The notes beneath the pieces were generated by a model that saw nothing but the letters and a program-made list of their open reading frames with translations, made no database searches and was not told the DNA's origin. A DNA stretch of 64,000 nucleotides from Mycolicibacterium sp. CBMA 234 (GTDB lineage Bacteria; Actinomycetota; Actinomycetes; Mycobacteriales; Mycobacteriaceae): NCBI RefSeq assembly GCF_009729415.1, contig NZ_MPKW01000022.1, positions 62,001 to 126,000 of the forward strand. The letters run 5' to 3'. This document shows, piece by piece, positions 32,906 through 41,672 of this stretch. The translations under genes were made by a program, and so were the position numbers. The first letter of the stretch is position 1. The number at the start of each line of letters is the position of its first letter.

Positions 32906-34362
32906 GCCCCGCGGTCGAGCGGTGCGACGTGTGCATCGTCGGTGCCGGCATCGCCGGTCTCAATGCACTCTTCTCGACGGCCCAGTACCTGTCGCCGGGC
33001 CAGCGGGTCATCCTGCTGGACCGACGGCAGCGCGCGGGTGGCATGTGGGTGGACACCTACGACTATGTCCGCCTGCACCAGCCTCATCCGTTCTTCACTG
33101 CCGGGAACATTGGCTGGACACTCAACGCGAAGCCGTCCTACCTGGCCAACAAGTACGAGGTATTGTCCCACCTCGACCACTGCCTCGACGTCCTCCGTCG
33201 TCGCGTCACAGTAGACGAATTCTTCGGTTGGACAATGCAATCCGACACTGAAGCCGACGGCGTCGTCAAGGTGGAGTGTGTGTCGGACGACGGACGCGCC
33301 ATGGTGATCGAGGCCAAGAGATTGATCAAGGCCAACGCTGCTGACATCGAACCGAACGACCCGCTGCCGGCGTCCAGCAGCAACGTCCATTCGGTGTCTC
33401 CGAACTATTGCGACATGCGCGGTGGTGCCATCGACGACAGCGACGCTCCGGTGTGGGTGATCGGAAGCGGCAAGACCGCAATGGATACCGCCTGTGCACT
33501 GATCACTCGCCACCCCGGGCGAGAGGTGAATCTGTTGGCAGGCTCGGGAACGTATTTCGCACACCGCGAGCGGCTGTTCCCCACCGGCAGCCAAAGATGG
33601 TGGGGTGGTGTGCCGTTCGGTTCCTTCGCCGACGAGGTGACCCGGCTGTTCGACGGCACCAACGAAGAGGAGGTGGCACGCCTCTGGCGCGAACGGTGCG
33701 GAGTCTGGGTGACGCCGGCCACCCGCAACTTCCTGTTCGGAATAGTCTCGACGGCCGAGAGGGATGCCATTGCAGCGGGTCTGAACGACATTGTGATGGA
33801 CCACTACGTGGACGCTGTCGACCGCGACGGGCGAACCGAACTTAAGCTGCGCAGCGGTGCCGTCCGCGAGATCGCCCCGGACAGCTGGATCGTCAACTGC
33901 ACCGGCTATCTGTTGAAACATCCGCAGCCGTACGAGCCCCACACCACGCCCAGCGGCCGGGTGCTGTCGCTGAACAGCCGGGCGGCGACCCTGCATCTCA
34001 CGACGTTCATGGGCTACTTCCTGCCTCATCTGATGTTCACCGACCAGCTCACCGAGGTTCCGCTCTACGAGCTCGACATGCTGGAGTTGCGCCACAAATG
34101 CAACGCGGCGTTCCCACACACCTTGCTGACGTTGGCCGTGTACAACCTCAGCCTCATGACAGATGCCTTGCCCGCCAGGGTTTTCCGAGACTGCAAACTG
34201 GATCCCGCGGGGTGGTATCCAGCCCCGAGACAACTCGTCGGCATGGCCCAATTCATGGCCACCCACCAGCGTCGCCGCCCGCACCTACAACGCACCCTGG
34301 ACACCGTCGCCACGCGCTTCGATGTCCACTGCGCTCCACTCGGGCAGCTCCAGAGCACCTGA
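32902..34362 (+). CDS. FAD-dependent monooxygenase-like oxidoreductase
   Basis: 486 aa two-dinucleotide-domain flavoprotein. FAD motif CIVGAGIAGLNALF is at residues ~8-21, and an NAD(P) motif VWVIGSGKTAMDTA lies near 190. LLDRRQRAGGMWVDTYDYVRLHQPH resembles flavin-containing monooxygenases (the GGxW region). The exact FMO/BVMO fingerprint FxGxxxHxxxW/Y is not present; a looser SSSNVHSVSPNYC occurs at that place, so the enzyme is atypical. The GTG start overlaps the hydrolase stop. It probably oxidises a hydrophobic substrate that the coupled hydrolase then cleaves. Confidence 0.85.
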   Translation: MSPAVERCDVCIVGAGIAGLNALFSTAQYLSPGQRVILLDRRQRAGGMWVDTYDYVRLHQPHPFFTAGNIGWTLNAKPSYLANKYEVLSHLDHCLDVLRRRVTVDEFFGWTMQSDTEADGVVKVECVSDDGRAMVIEAKRLIKANAADIEPNDPLPASSSNVHSVSPNYCDMRGGAIDDSDAPVWVIGSGKTAMDTACALITRHPGREVNLLAGSGTYFAHRERLFPTGSQRWWGGVPFGSFADEVTRLFDGTNEEEVARLWRERCGVWVTPATRNFLFGIVSTAERDAIAAGLNDIVMDHYVDAVDRDGRTELKLRSGAVREIAPDSWIVNCTGYLLKHPQPYEPHTTPSGRVLSLNSRAATLHLTTFMGYFLPHLMFTDQLTEVPLYELDMLELRHKCNAAFPHTLLTLAVYNLSLMTDALPARVFRDCKLDPAGWYPAPRQLVGMAQFMATHQRRRPHLQRTLDTVATRFDVHCAPLGQLQST

Positions 34363-34405
34363 TGTTCACAGCGCGCACCCAGCGGATCCCTGCGAGAATT
34401 GGGTG

Positions 34406-34615
34406 ATGTCAGAGAACAACGCCGCCGAGTTCGGTGGCAAATGCGCTTTCGCCGTCGGCCTGGCCGGGCCTGACAAAGCACCGGCGGGCAACCCCAAATA
34501 CAGCCTGGAACAAGGCGGCAAGACCTACTACTTCGCAGGCGCAGTGCCCCGCTGGCTCTTCAAAACCTTCGGGCTGGCCAAGCGCGCCGACGCGAAGGGC
34601 AGCGCCGCCAACTAA
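34406..34615 (+). CDS. Small YHS-like protein
   Basis: 69 aa. The pattern GGKCAFAVG ... YSLEQGGKTYYFAGAVPRWLFKTFGLAKR resembles a YHS domain, with one Cys in the first motif and a Tyr-Tyr-Phe strand before the closing helix. Only one Cys remains where metal-binding YHS domains have two or more, so metal binding is doubtful. It follows the flavoprotein gene by 43 bp and may be in the same operon. Its stop overlaps the convergent desaturase-like gene by 4 bases. Confidence 0.6.
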   Translation: MSENNAAEFGGKCAFAVGLAGPDKAPAGNPKYSLEQGGKTYYFAGAVPRWLFKTFGLAKRADAKGSAAN

Positions 34616-36027
34616 CTGCCCAGGCGAGCTAACGCCACAGCCGCGGCGTTAGCCCCACACATGCCGTGTCCACCCGGACCCGGCGGGGTCGCTGCCGAGC
34701 AGATGTACATCCCTGGCACACCAATGGTGTACGGCGACAAGGTGGTTCGCGGACCAAACGCCAACTGCCGGATGTCCTTGGCGCCGGTGTTGATGTCGCC
34801 ACCGACGTAATTGGTGTTGTAGACCGACATCTCGGTGGTGGACCGCACGGCCTGCCCGACGATGCGCTCCCGGAAGCCGGGTGCGAACCGCTCGATCTGA
34901 CCGATGATGGCCTCGGTGGCGTCACCGCTGTAGCCGTTAGGCACGTGGGCGTAGGCAGAGACGGGGTTGACCGTGCCGACCGAGCGACCCGGGTCGGCCA
35001 GATATTGCTGGAACGCCAATACAAACGGCCGCTCGGGCATCCGGCCCGCGTGGATGTCGCGTTCGGTAGCGGCAATCTCGGCGAAATCACCGCCGAGGTG
35101 GACGGTGCCCGCGCGGTGCGCGGCGGCGTTGGTCCACGGGACGCTGCCCTCGACGGCAAAATCAACCTTGAAAGCACCTGGACCATAACGGAATCGGTCG
35201 TAGGCGCGGGCCACCCGCTTGGGCAGCCGGTCCCCCAGGATGTGCGCGACGGCGGTGGGCGCCAGGTCGAACATGGTGATGTCGGCGGGCGGCAGCTCCG
35301 ACGCGGACGTGATGCGCACACCGGTCTCGATCTTGCCGCCCTGCTCGGTCAGCACTGCCTCAAGCGCATTGGTGATCGACTGCGAGCCCCCCGCGGCCAC
35401 GGGCCAGCCGTTGGCGTGCCCGGCGGTGATGATCCCCAGCCCGATCGCCGAGGTCAGCAGGTGCTGCAGCGGCTGAAAGGTATGCGCGGCAACGCCTCCG
35501 AACAGAGCCCGGGCCTGCGGGGTCCGGAAGACCCGGGCCAGGACCGCCGCCGGCAACACCGTCGGAGCCCCGAACCGAGCCAGCGCCAACGGGTGCTGCG
35601 GCACCCGCAGCAGCGGCCCCATGATGTCGTCGGACAGCTGCTCGAATCGGCGGGATGGGCCGCCGAACAGCATCTGCCAGCGCGACCCGTCGACCCCGAG
35701 TCCGGCGGCCGTCGTCTCGACCGAGCGGTAGAGCGACCCGGAAGAGCCGTCGTCGAGCGGGTGCACGCAGTCGATCTCGGTCCACTTCCATTGCAGCCCA
35801 TGACGATCCAGCCCGAAGTCTTTGATGAACTTGGAGCCCGCGGGCATCACGTGGATAGCGGCGCAGTCGTCGAACACCAGGCCCGGCATGATGTACTCGC
35901 TGGAGCGGATGCCGCCGCCGATCCGGTCGGCGGCCTCCAGCACAGTGACATCAATCCCTTTGGCGGCCAAGGTGATGGCGGCGGCGAGCCCGTTGGGCCC
36001 GGCGCCGACCACGACTGCTGTGGTCAC
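34612..36027 (-). CDS. Phytoene-desaturase-like FAD oxidoreductase
   Basis: 471 aa. The N-terminal FAD motif VVVGAGPNGLAAAITLAAKG and the glutamate of VLEAADRIGGGIRS, with the C-terminal GMYICSAATPPGPGGHGMCG, place it in the CrtI/RetSat-like NDP family. Those enzymes desaturate or isomerise isoprenoids or reduce retinoids; no crtB or other carotenoid synthesis gene is next to it. ATGA overlap with the DUF3556 gene shows translational coupling. It is the third gene of the acyl-CoA ligase operon. Confidence 0.87.
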   Translation of the reverse strand: MTTAVVVGAGPNGLAAAITLAAKGIDVTVLEAADRIGGGIRSSEYIMPGLVFDDCAAIHVMPAGSKFIKDFGLDRHGLQWKWTEIDCVHPLDDGSSGSLYRSVETTAAGLGVDGSRWQMLFGGPSRRFEQLSDDIMGPLLRVPQHPLALARFGAPTVLPAAVLARVFRTPQARALFGGVAAHTFQPLQHLLTSAIGLGIITAGHANGWPVAAGGSQSITNALEAVLTEQGGKIETGVRITSASELPPADITMFDLAPTAVAHILGDRLPKRVARAYDRFRYGPGAFKVDFAVEGSVPWTNAAAHRAGTVHLGGDFAEIAATERDIHAGRMPERPFVLAFQQYLADPGRSVGTVNPVSAYAHVPNGYSGDATEAIIGQIERFAPGFRERIVGQAVRSTTEMSVYNTNYVGGDINTGAKDIRQLAFGPRTTLSPYTIGVPGMYICSAATPPGPGGHGMCGANAAAVALARLGS

Positions 36028-37790
36028 TGGTTGACCTCAGCGCGCTGCCACGTGACGTTCAGCGGGATCGGGCCGTTGGGCAGCCAGGGCTGCTCATCGA
36101 CCAGGTCCTTCACGTTCCAGGTGCCGCGCTCGATCACGCCGAGGGCCGCGTCGATCACCTTGTACTCCTGCGTCGTCTTGTGGATCGGCTGCGATTCCAC
36201 CCAGGCGATGACGAACTCGCCCGGCTCGAACTGAGCCTCGGACTGGATGGCCCGGATCAGGTCCTCATTGTGCAGGTGACCGTCACCGAAGTTGAACCCG
36301 ATGATCGTATTGCAGGACATCTCCCCCTCGCGGACAGTACGAGTGTCGATGTCGGGCAAGCACTTCAGCAGCACCGAGTACAAGCCCCGGCCCTGGCTGT
36401 GCATGGCCCGCCACGCCGTCACCTGCTGGGTGAACACCTCGGCGGTGATCGGGTCCCAGCCGAAGTTGATGTACTGGTCGACCGTGTTGGGTGAGGACCG
36501 GGTGACGCGGTTGAGCTTCTGCTCGGCGCCAGGGGTGAACGTCCACACCGCCGAGGCCCAGTTACCGGCGTACTGCCGCATGGCCGGCAGGAACGACACC
36601 AGGTCGGGACGCAGGTTGCCTAGCACCGGGAAGAAGCACAGTCCGATCAACAGGGCAATGGTGAGCCACGGCGAGGACATATCCCAGATCGCGTAACCAT
36701 CCCCGTTGGGAAAGCCGATGAACAGGAAGATGGTGACGTACGCGAACAGCACATTCCATTCCACCGGCACCGCGAGCGGGAACGTCGAGATGATGAACAG
36801 GTGGAAGCTGACCATGACGACTGCGGCGGCGATGGTCAACCACGGCCATGGGGACAGCAGAAGCGCCAGCGGGGCAACGATTTCCACGAAGCTGCCCGGG
36901 CCGTGTGCCATCAAGGTGGCCAGGTGCGACGGGCGCATGTCCTCCGGGAAGTTGCGGTAGTGGGCACGCTTGAGCCACTTGAACGGGATCAGCGGGCTGT
37001 TGCTGACCATCGGCGGGATGACGTTGGTGAAGTGCAGGCCGAACTTCGAGATACCGGCCCAGATCCAGACCGTGCCGATGAGCAGCTTGCCGGCGATGAT
37101 CATGTCGACGAACGGCAGCACGGTGAAGAACAGCAGTGCAGGCAGGTACTGCTCACCGCGGGCAGCCAGGAAGATTGTCTTGTCACGAAGGCCGATCACC
37201 ACCAGCAGCACCATCGGCGCGATCAACAGCGTCGGGCTGACCAGTCCGGAGGTGTTCCCCGGAACTACCGCGCTCAGCGAATCACTGTGCACGCCAGGGC
37301 AGACCATGGCGGCCACCACAGTGCCGATGAGCGCCAGGTACACGATGATGTCGAACCAGGTGCGCCGGTCACCGTTCGTGAACGGAACTGCCTTCCACGG
37401 CCGCAGCCGAATGGTGTTGAGCTTGGCCCAGAATCGGAAACCACCGGTCATCGGTTTGGTCTTTCCGGCCAGGGGTCCCCAGGACCCTGCCAGCCCGATG
37501 AGCTCCAGCAGGATGGTCCACAGAATCAACTTCTGATAGACGATCGGCTGGTTCCACCAGTCCGACACGTGCCAGAACGCTGGCAGTCCGGATGTCGCGG
37601 TCGCGATGGCGACCCCGCCGAGGGCGTAGAAGAACACCAGTTTCACGATGTAGATGACATGGATCATGCGCGGCGTACCTAGGCCGTGATCGGCCCATTT
37701 GAGGGTCATGATCCGGAGCCGCTCCCGCAGCGGCAGTTTCAGAAATTCTTCGAGATCGACGTCGGGCAACGTCGGTTTGATGAATCCCAT
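36024..37790 (-). CDS. DUF3556 multi-pass membrane protein
   Basis: 588 aa. About eight to ten hydrophobic segments run from residue ~45 to ~400, separated by short loops; the C-terminal ~170 residues are soluble (FTPGAEQKLNRVTRSSPNTV, WRAMHSQGRGLYSVLLKCLP). The shape and motifs (LTIAAAVVMVSFHLFIISTF and FPLAVPVEWN) suggest DUF3556, a mycobacterial family that looks distantly like HTTM/vitamin-K-carboxylase membrane enzymes; the latter link is a guess. AAGGAG precedes the ATG. It lies between an acyl-CoA ligase (25 bp upstream) and the coupled flavoprotein, so it probably acts on the same lipid in the membrane. Confidence 0.75.
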   Translation of the reverse strand: MGFIKPTLPDVDLEEFLKLPLRERLRIMTLKWADHGLGTPRMIHVIYIVKLVFFYALGGVAIATATSGLPAFWHVSDWWNQPIVYQKLILWTILLELIGLAGSWGPLAGKTKPMTGGFRFWAKLNTIRLRPWKAVPFTNGDRRTWFDIIVYLALIGTVVAAMVCPGVHSDSLSAVVPGNTSGLVSPTLLIAPMVLLVVIGLRDKTIFLAARGEQYLPALLFFTVLPFVDMIIAGKLLIGTVWIWAGISKFGLHFTNVIPPMVSNSPLIPFKWLKRAHYRNFPEDMRPSHLATLMAHGPGSFVEIVAPLALLLSPWPWLTIAAAVVMVSFHLFIISTFPLAVPVEWNVLFAYVTIFLFIGFPNGDGYAIWDMSSPWLTIALLIGLCFFPVLGNLRPDLVSFLPAMRQYAGNWASAVWTFTPGAEQKLNRVTRSSPNTVDQYINFGWDPITAEVFTQQVTAWRAMHSQGRGLYSVLLKCLPDIDTRTVREGEMSCNTIIGFNFGDGHLHNEDLIRAIQSEAQFEPGEFVIAWVESQPIHKTTQEYKVIDAALGVIERGTWNVKDLVDEQPWLPNGPIPLNVTWQRAEVNQ

Positions 37791-37815
37791 GATGAGCTCC
37801 TTTGCTTATCTCAGG

Positions 37816-39276
37816 CTAGATTCGCGGATCGGTGGCGGTGAGGGTTTTACGCAGGGACGGCTTGTCGATCTTCCCGACGGGGTTCTTCGGCAGCGCCTCC
37901 AGCACCGTGATATCCACGGGCAGTTTGAATTTCGACAGCGACGCCTTGAGATGCGCGGCAATGCTGTCGACGTCGAGTGCTGTTCCGGGGTGCGCTGAGA
38001 CGAACAGCACCGGCTCTTCGCCGTACAGTCCACTGGCCCGTCCGACGACGGCAGCTTCGGCGACTCCGGCGACCTGGTGAACGACGGTCTCGATCTCCTT
38101 GGGGTAGATGTTCTCGCCGCCGCGGATGATCATGTCCTTGGCGCGGTCGACCAGCATCAGGTAGCCGTCCTCGTCGAACCGGCCGACGTCACCGGTGCGC
38201 AGCCAGCCGTCCTTCAAGGTCTTCTCGGTCTCCTCGGGGCGGTTCAGGTAGCCACGCATCACGTTGCGGCCCTTGATCACCACCTCACCGAGCTCGCCGC
38301 GGGGCACCTCGACGCCGGCCACGTCGATGATGCGGATCTCCTGGCCTGGCAACGGAATTCCGACGGTCCCGACCTTTCGCGGGCCGTTCAAGGGATTGCC
38401 CGTGCTGGCGCACGATCCCTCGGACAACCCGTAGCCTTCGATCAGGCTTATGCCGTAACGCTTTTCGAATCCCTCGAGCAGTTCGACGCTGGCCGGTGCA
38501 GCACCGCACACTGCAAACCGCACCGCGGAGGTGTCGGGCTGCACCTCGGGCGGCAGGCCCAGCAGCATGGTGTAGATGGTCGGCACCGCCGAGAAGTAGG
38601 TGGCGCGGCTGGCTTCCAGCCGTTCGAAGAAGGTGGCGGGATTGAACCGGCCGGCAATGGTGGTCCGCCCACCAGCGATCAACGGCGACAGCACGCTGAC
38701 CACGATGCCGTTGACATGGAACAGCGGCAGGATGAGCAGGCTGTGATCGGTGTCGCGCAGCTCGAAACCTTCGATCACCATGTCGCACATGGCATTGACG
38801 TTGCCGTGGTCGAGCATCACGCCCTTGGGCCGGCCCGTGGTGCCGCTGGTGTAGATCAGCAGGGCCAGATCGTCATCGCTGCCGACGACGGGTTCAGCGG
38901 TCCGCGGCTCGCCAGCCATGTCGTCGACGTGCAGCACCGGAACCTCGGAATCGACGTCGCGGTCGACGACGAGGACCACGGCGCCGGCGTCGGCCACCTG
39001 GTAGGAGACCTCGGCAGGCACCAGGGTCGGGCTGATCGGAGTCGCGACGGCACCGAGCCGCCACGTGGCGAACAGCGTCACGACGAAGGCCGCGCGGTTC
39101 GGGAGCATGATGCCGACGACATCGCCGGGGCGGACGCCACGCTGGTGCAGCGCACCTGCGGCGCGTTGGACGACGTCGAGGAAGGCGGCGTTGTCGAAGT
39201 CGGTGGCTTCGTCGGCGAGGGCGGGGGCGTGCGGTGCCGCCGCGGCGCGATGATCGGGGACGGTAGCGAGATTCAT
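37816..39276 (-). CDS. Acyl-CoA ligase (AMP-forming)
   Basis: 486 aa ANL-superfamily ligase that activates a carboxylic acid with ATP to acyl-AMP and then acyl-CoA. P-loop-like LLIYTSGTTGRPKGVML, the EGYGLSEGS motif, the hinge WLRTGDVGRFDEDGYLMLVDR and the catalytic Lys in NPVGKIDKPSLR are all present. Cytosolic. The ATG at 39276 has no strong ribosome site; an upstream start is not convincing. First gene of a three-gene operon (ligase, DUF3556, desaturase-like) and divergent from the PucR-type regulator, 106 bp away. Confidence 0.93.
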   Translation of the reverse strand: MNLATVPDHRAAAAPHAPALADEATDFDNAAFLDVVQRAAGALHQRGVRPGDVVGIMLPNRAAFVVTLFATWRLGAVATPISPTLVPAEVSYQVADAGAVVLVVDRDVDSEVPVLHVDDMAGEPRTAEPVVGSDDDLALLIYTSGTTGRPKGVMLDHGNVNAMCDMVIEGFELRDTDHSLLILPLFHVNGIVVSVLSPLIAGGRTTIAGRFNPATFFERLEASRATYFSAVPTIYTMLLGLPPEVQPDTSAVRFAVCGAAPASVELLEGFEKRYGISLIEGYGLSEGSCASTGNPLNGPRKVGTVGIPLPGQEIRIIDVAGVEVPRGELGEVVIKGRNVMRGYLNRPEETEKTLKDGWLRTGDVGRFDEDGYLMLVDRAKDMIIRGGENIYPKEIETVVHQVAGVAEAAVVGRASGLYGEEPVLFVSAHPGTALDVDSIAAHLKASLSKFKLPVDITVLEALPKNPVGKIDKPSLRKTLTATDPRI

Positions 39277-39382
39277 GTCATAACGGTAGGAGCCGTGTGG
39301 CATTCACCACCCCGTTCTGCGCCGATCAACTTTGTGCGGCGATTTGTCCGCTCGAAACAAACGTTGGCCCTACAGTCGGCAC

Positions 39383-40660
39383 ATGGATTCGGTGGTCAGT
39401 GAGGCCAACTTGACGATCATGGCCCGCCTCATTGCCCGCCAGGCTGAGGTGTCGCGCGCCGTCGGGCACCGTCTGGCCAGCGATATCGCCGAACTTCGCG
39501 GCGATCCGGAGATTATCGAACTGCTCGGCGCCAGCGTCGGCGGCAACATCGACACCATCTTCCATGCGCTGCGCTACGACATATCTCTGGAGAACATCGA
39601 AGCGCCGACCGCGGCCCTCGAGTACGCCCGCCGGCTCGCGCAGCGCGGGGTCCCGATGAACGCGCTTACCCGGGCCTACCGCATCGGCCACGCCCTGGTG
39701 CTCGACATCGCCAGTGAGGAGATCAACAAAGCCGGCCTGCCACCGAAGACCAGCTTGGCGGTCTTCGAGCGGATGACGTCGGTGACGTTCCGGTACATCG
39801 ACTGGATCTCCCAGCAGGTCGTCGCGGTCTACGAAGACGAACGCGACCGCTGGCTGGCCAACCGCAACAGCACCCAGGCACTGCGGGTACGGGAAGTGTT
39901 GTCCGGCAACGACTCGGACCCCGAGGCCGTCACCACTGCGATCCGCTACCCGATGCGTCGCCAGCATCTCGCGGTGGTGCTGTGGTGGCCCAGTGAAAGT
40001 GACCTGCCAGTGGGGCCGAAGAACGTGCCCGACGATGCGCTGGCCAAGCTCGAACAGTACCTGCGGGCGTTGGCCGAACATATTGGCACCCAAGGCAGTC
40101 CGCTATTCCTGGCGGCCGACCAGCGAACCGGGTGGGGCTGGCTGCCGCTGTCCAGCGCCACCGCACCCGGCGCGTCCGAGCAGCTCCGGCAGTTCACGGA
40201 AGCACAACAGGGCGCCCCGGCGGTCGCGGTGGGTACCCCGCTACCCAGCGTCGAAGGCTTCCGGCAGTCCCACCGGCAAGCGCTCCGCGCCCACGGCGTC
40301 GCAGTGACCGCCAACCTCACCGGGGTTACCGCCGCCGATGCACCCGGCTTTGCCGCGGCCGCACTGATGGGCGAAAACCAGGACAATGCAAGGGAATTCG
40401 TCCACACCGCGCTTGGGCCGCTAGCCGGCGACAGCGCCAACGACGCCCGTCTACGCGAGACGCTGCGGGTGTTCCTGCGACACGGCGGCAGCTACACCGC
40501 TGCGGCCGACGAACTGGTGGTGCATTTCAACACCGTGAAATACCGCGTCGGACGGGCGCTGGAACGCCGCGGCCGACCGCTCGGCGACGACCGCCTGGAC
40601 GTCGAGATGGCCCTGCTGCTGTGCCATTGGTACGGCGTCGCGGTACTCCAGGGCCAGTAG
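39383..40660 (+). CDS. PucR/CdaR-family transcriptional regulator
   Basis: 425 aa. The C-terminal domain (LRETLRVFLRHGGSYTAAAD, HFNTVKYRVGRALERRG) is the PucR-type helix-turn-helix. The N-terminal ~160 residues are helical (RsbT co-antagonist-like; AYRIGHALVLDIASEEIN), and a GGDEF-like degenerate middle domain precedes the HTH, as in CdaR-type regulators. It is divergent from the acyl-CoA ligase operon, with about 106 bp between starts, and is its likely regulator. The effector is unknown. Confidence 0.88.
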   Translation: MDSVVSEANLTIMARLIARQAEVSRAVGHRLASDIAELRGDPEIIELLGASVGGNIDTIFHALRYDISLENIEAPTAALEYARRLAQRGVPMNALTRAYRIGHALVLDIASEEINKAGLPPKTSLAVFERMTSVTFRYIDWISQQVVAVYEDERDRWLANRNSTQALRVREVLSGNDSDPEAVTTAIRYPMRRQHLAVVLWWPSESDLPVGPKNVPDDALAKLEQYLRALAEHIGTQGSPLFLAADQRTGWGWLPLSSATAPGASEQLRQFTEAQQGAPAVAVGTPLPSVEGFRQSHRQALRAHGVAVTANLTGVTAADAPGFAAAALMGENQDNAREFVHTALGPLAGDSANDARLRETLRVFLRHGGSYTAAADELVVHFNTVKYRVGRALERRGRPLGDDRLDVEMALLLCHWYGVAVLQGQ

Positions 40661-40757
40661 CGGGACGCCGTACAGCGAACTCTCCGTCGACCGGTATGTC
40701 CAGCATATTCACAGGGTCGGTGACCAAACTGAGACGGTTAGCAAATCGGTATGTGTT

Positions 40758-40769
40758 AACCAGCTGGTT
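40758..40769. promoter_or_regulatory. Palindrome upstream of the repeat-protein gene
   Basis: AACCAGCTGGTT is a perfect 12-bp palindrome in the 227-bp intergenic region (40661-40887) before the exported repeat protein. Possible operator; nothing else decisive is seen in this gap. Confidence 0.35.
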
Positions 40770-40887
40770 CACTGCTGTAACGGATACACCCCGGCCGGCG
40801 ATATCAGGTTGGTGGTCGGGTGAACCGAGTACGACCTAGTAGGGTCCACCGGCCATACGCAAGAGAACCACGATTGGAGTTTCACTA

Positions 40888-41619
40888 ATGCGCAACTCAG
40901 GACGTTTGGTCGGTTTCGTTGCAGCTTCGGCCGTCGCATTGATCCCGCTCGCCACTGCTGCCCCCGCGTGGGCCGACGACGACGCTTCCGGTGACACCAG
41001 CGCCGCGGTCACTACCCCGGTCGGCAGCGGCAACGCCGGCGGCGGTGCCGGCTTCGGCGTGCAGAATCCCTTCTTCCAGCCCGCCGACGCGTCCTCCAAC
41101 GCTGATGGCGGCGCGGGCATCAACACCCCGCTCGGTGGCGGCAACTTCAACACCGGCGGCGGCACCGACGTCGGCCCGGGCGGTGCCGGCTTCAACACGA
41201 ACACGGGCGCCGGGGTCAACACCCCGGTCGGCGACGCCAACTTCAACACCGGCGGCGGCACCGACTTCAACCTGCCCAACCCGCTCTCCATGCTCCCCAG
41301 CTTCGATAACAGCGCGAACGCCAATGGCGGCGCCGCGGTGAACACCCCGGTCGGCGGCAGCAACTTCAACACCGGCGGTGGCGCCGACCTTGGGTTGCCG
41401 AACCCGATGGCCATGCTCCCCAGCTTCGATAACAGCGTGAACGCCGGCGGCGGCGCCGCGCTGAACACTCCCGTCGGCGGCAGCAACTTCAACACCGGCG
41501 GCGGAGCCAACCTCGGCACGGGCGGCGCCGGCTTCAACTCCAACACCGGCGCTGGGGTGAACACCCCGGTCGGTGGCTCCAACGTCAACGGCGGGTCGAA
41601 CTTCAGCTTCGGCCACTGA
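40888..41619 (+). CDS. Exported Gly/Asn-rich repeat protein
   Basis: 243 aa. A signal peptide (LVGFVAASAVALIPLATAAP, cleavage near AWA-DDD at residue 29) is followed by an almost wholly repetitive mature protein. The module NTPVGGSNFNTGGG recurs with NTPVG/NTPLG starting at residues 79, 111, 152, 193 and 225; a weaker TTPVG is at 42. Spacings are 32, 41, 41 and 32, so the array is symmetrical. The two central 41-residue units also carry LPNPxxMLPSFDNS. Composition recalls PPE-MPTR repeats, but there is no PPE domain. GGAG lies 8 bases before the ATG. Probably a cell-surface or secreted structural or adhesive protein; function unknown. Confidence 0.85.
   Translation: MRNSGRLVGFVAASAVALIPLATAAPAWADDDASGDTSAAVTTPVGSGNAGGGAGFGVQNPFFQPADASSNADGGAGINTPLGGGNFNTGGGTDVGPGGAGFNTNTGAGVNTPVGDANFNTGGGTDFNLPNPLSMLPSFDNSANANGGAAVNTPVGGSNFNTGGGADLGLPNPMAMLPSFDNSVNAGGGAALNTPVGGSNFNTGGGANLGTGGAGFNSNTGAGVNTPVGGSNVNGGSNFSFGH
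41122..41604 (+). repeat. Intragenic repeats in the Gly/Asn-rich protein gene
   Basis: Two tandem 123-bp units occupy 41278-41400 and 41401-41523, each encoding 41 residues. They are flanked by two 32-residue units (residues 96-127 and 210-241) that share GGAGFN-NTGAGVNTPVG. DNA identity between copies is high by eye, indicating recent duplication. Confidence 0.85.
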
Positions 41620-41627
41620 TCCCTGAC

Positions 41628-41672
41628 CACGAAGGCCGGGCACCCGCGATGGGTGTCCGGCCTCGTGCTTTG
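41628..41672. terminator. Bidirectional terminator
   Basis: GGCCGGGCACCC pairs with GGGTGTCCGGCC around a 5-base loop, extended by CACGA/TCGTG with one bulge. It lies between the convergent repeat-protein and deiminase genes, with CTTTG on the plus-strand side. Confidence 0.75.

Noticed and set aside
32791..34284. 497-codon minus-strand open frame opposite the flavoprotein
   Set aside because: No domain features; the plus strand has FAD and NAD motifs and a coupled start.
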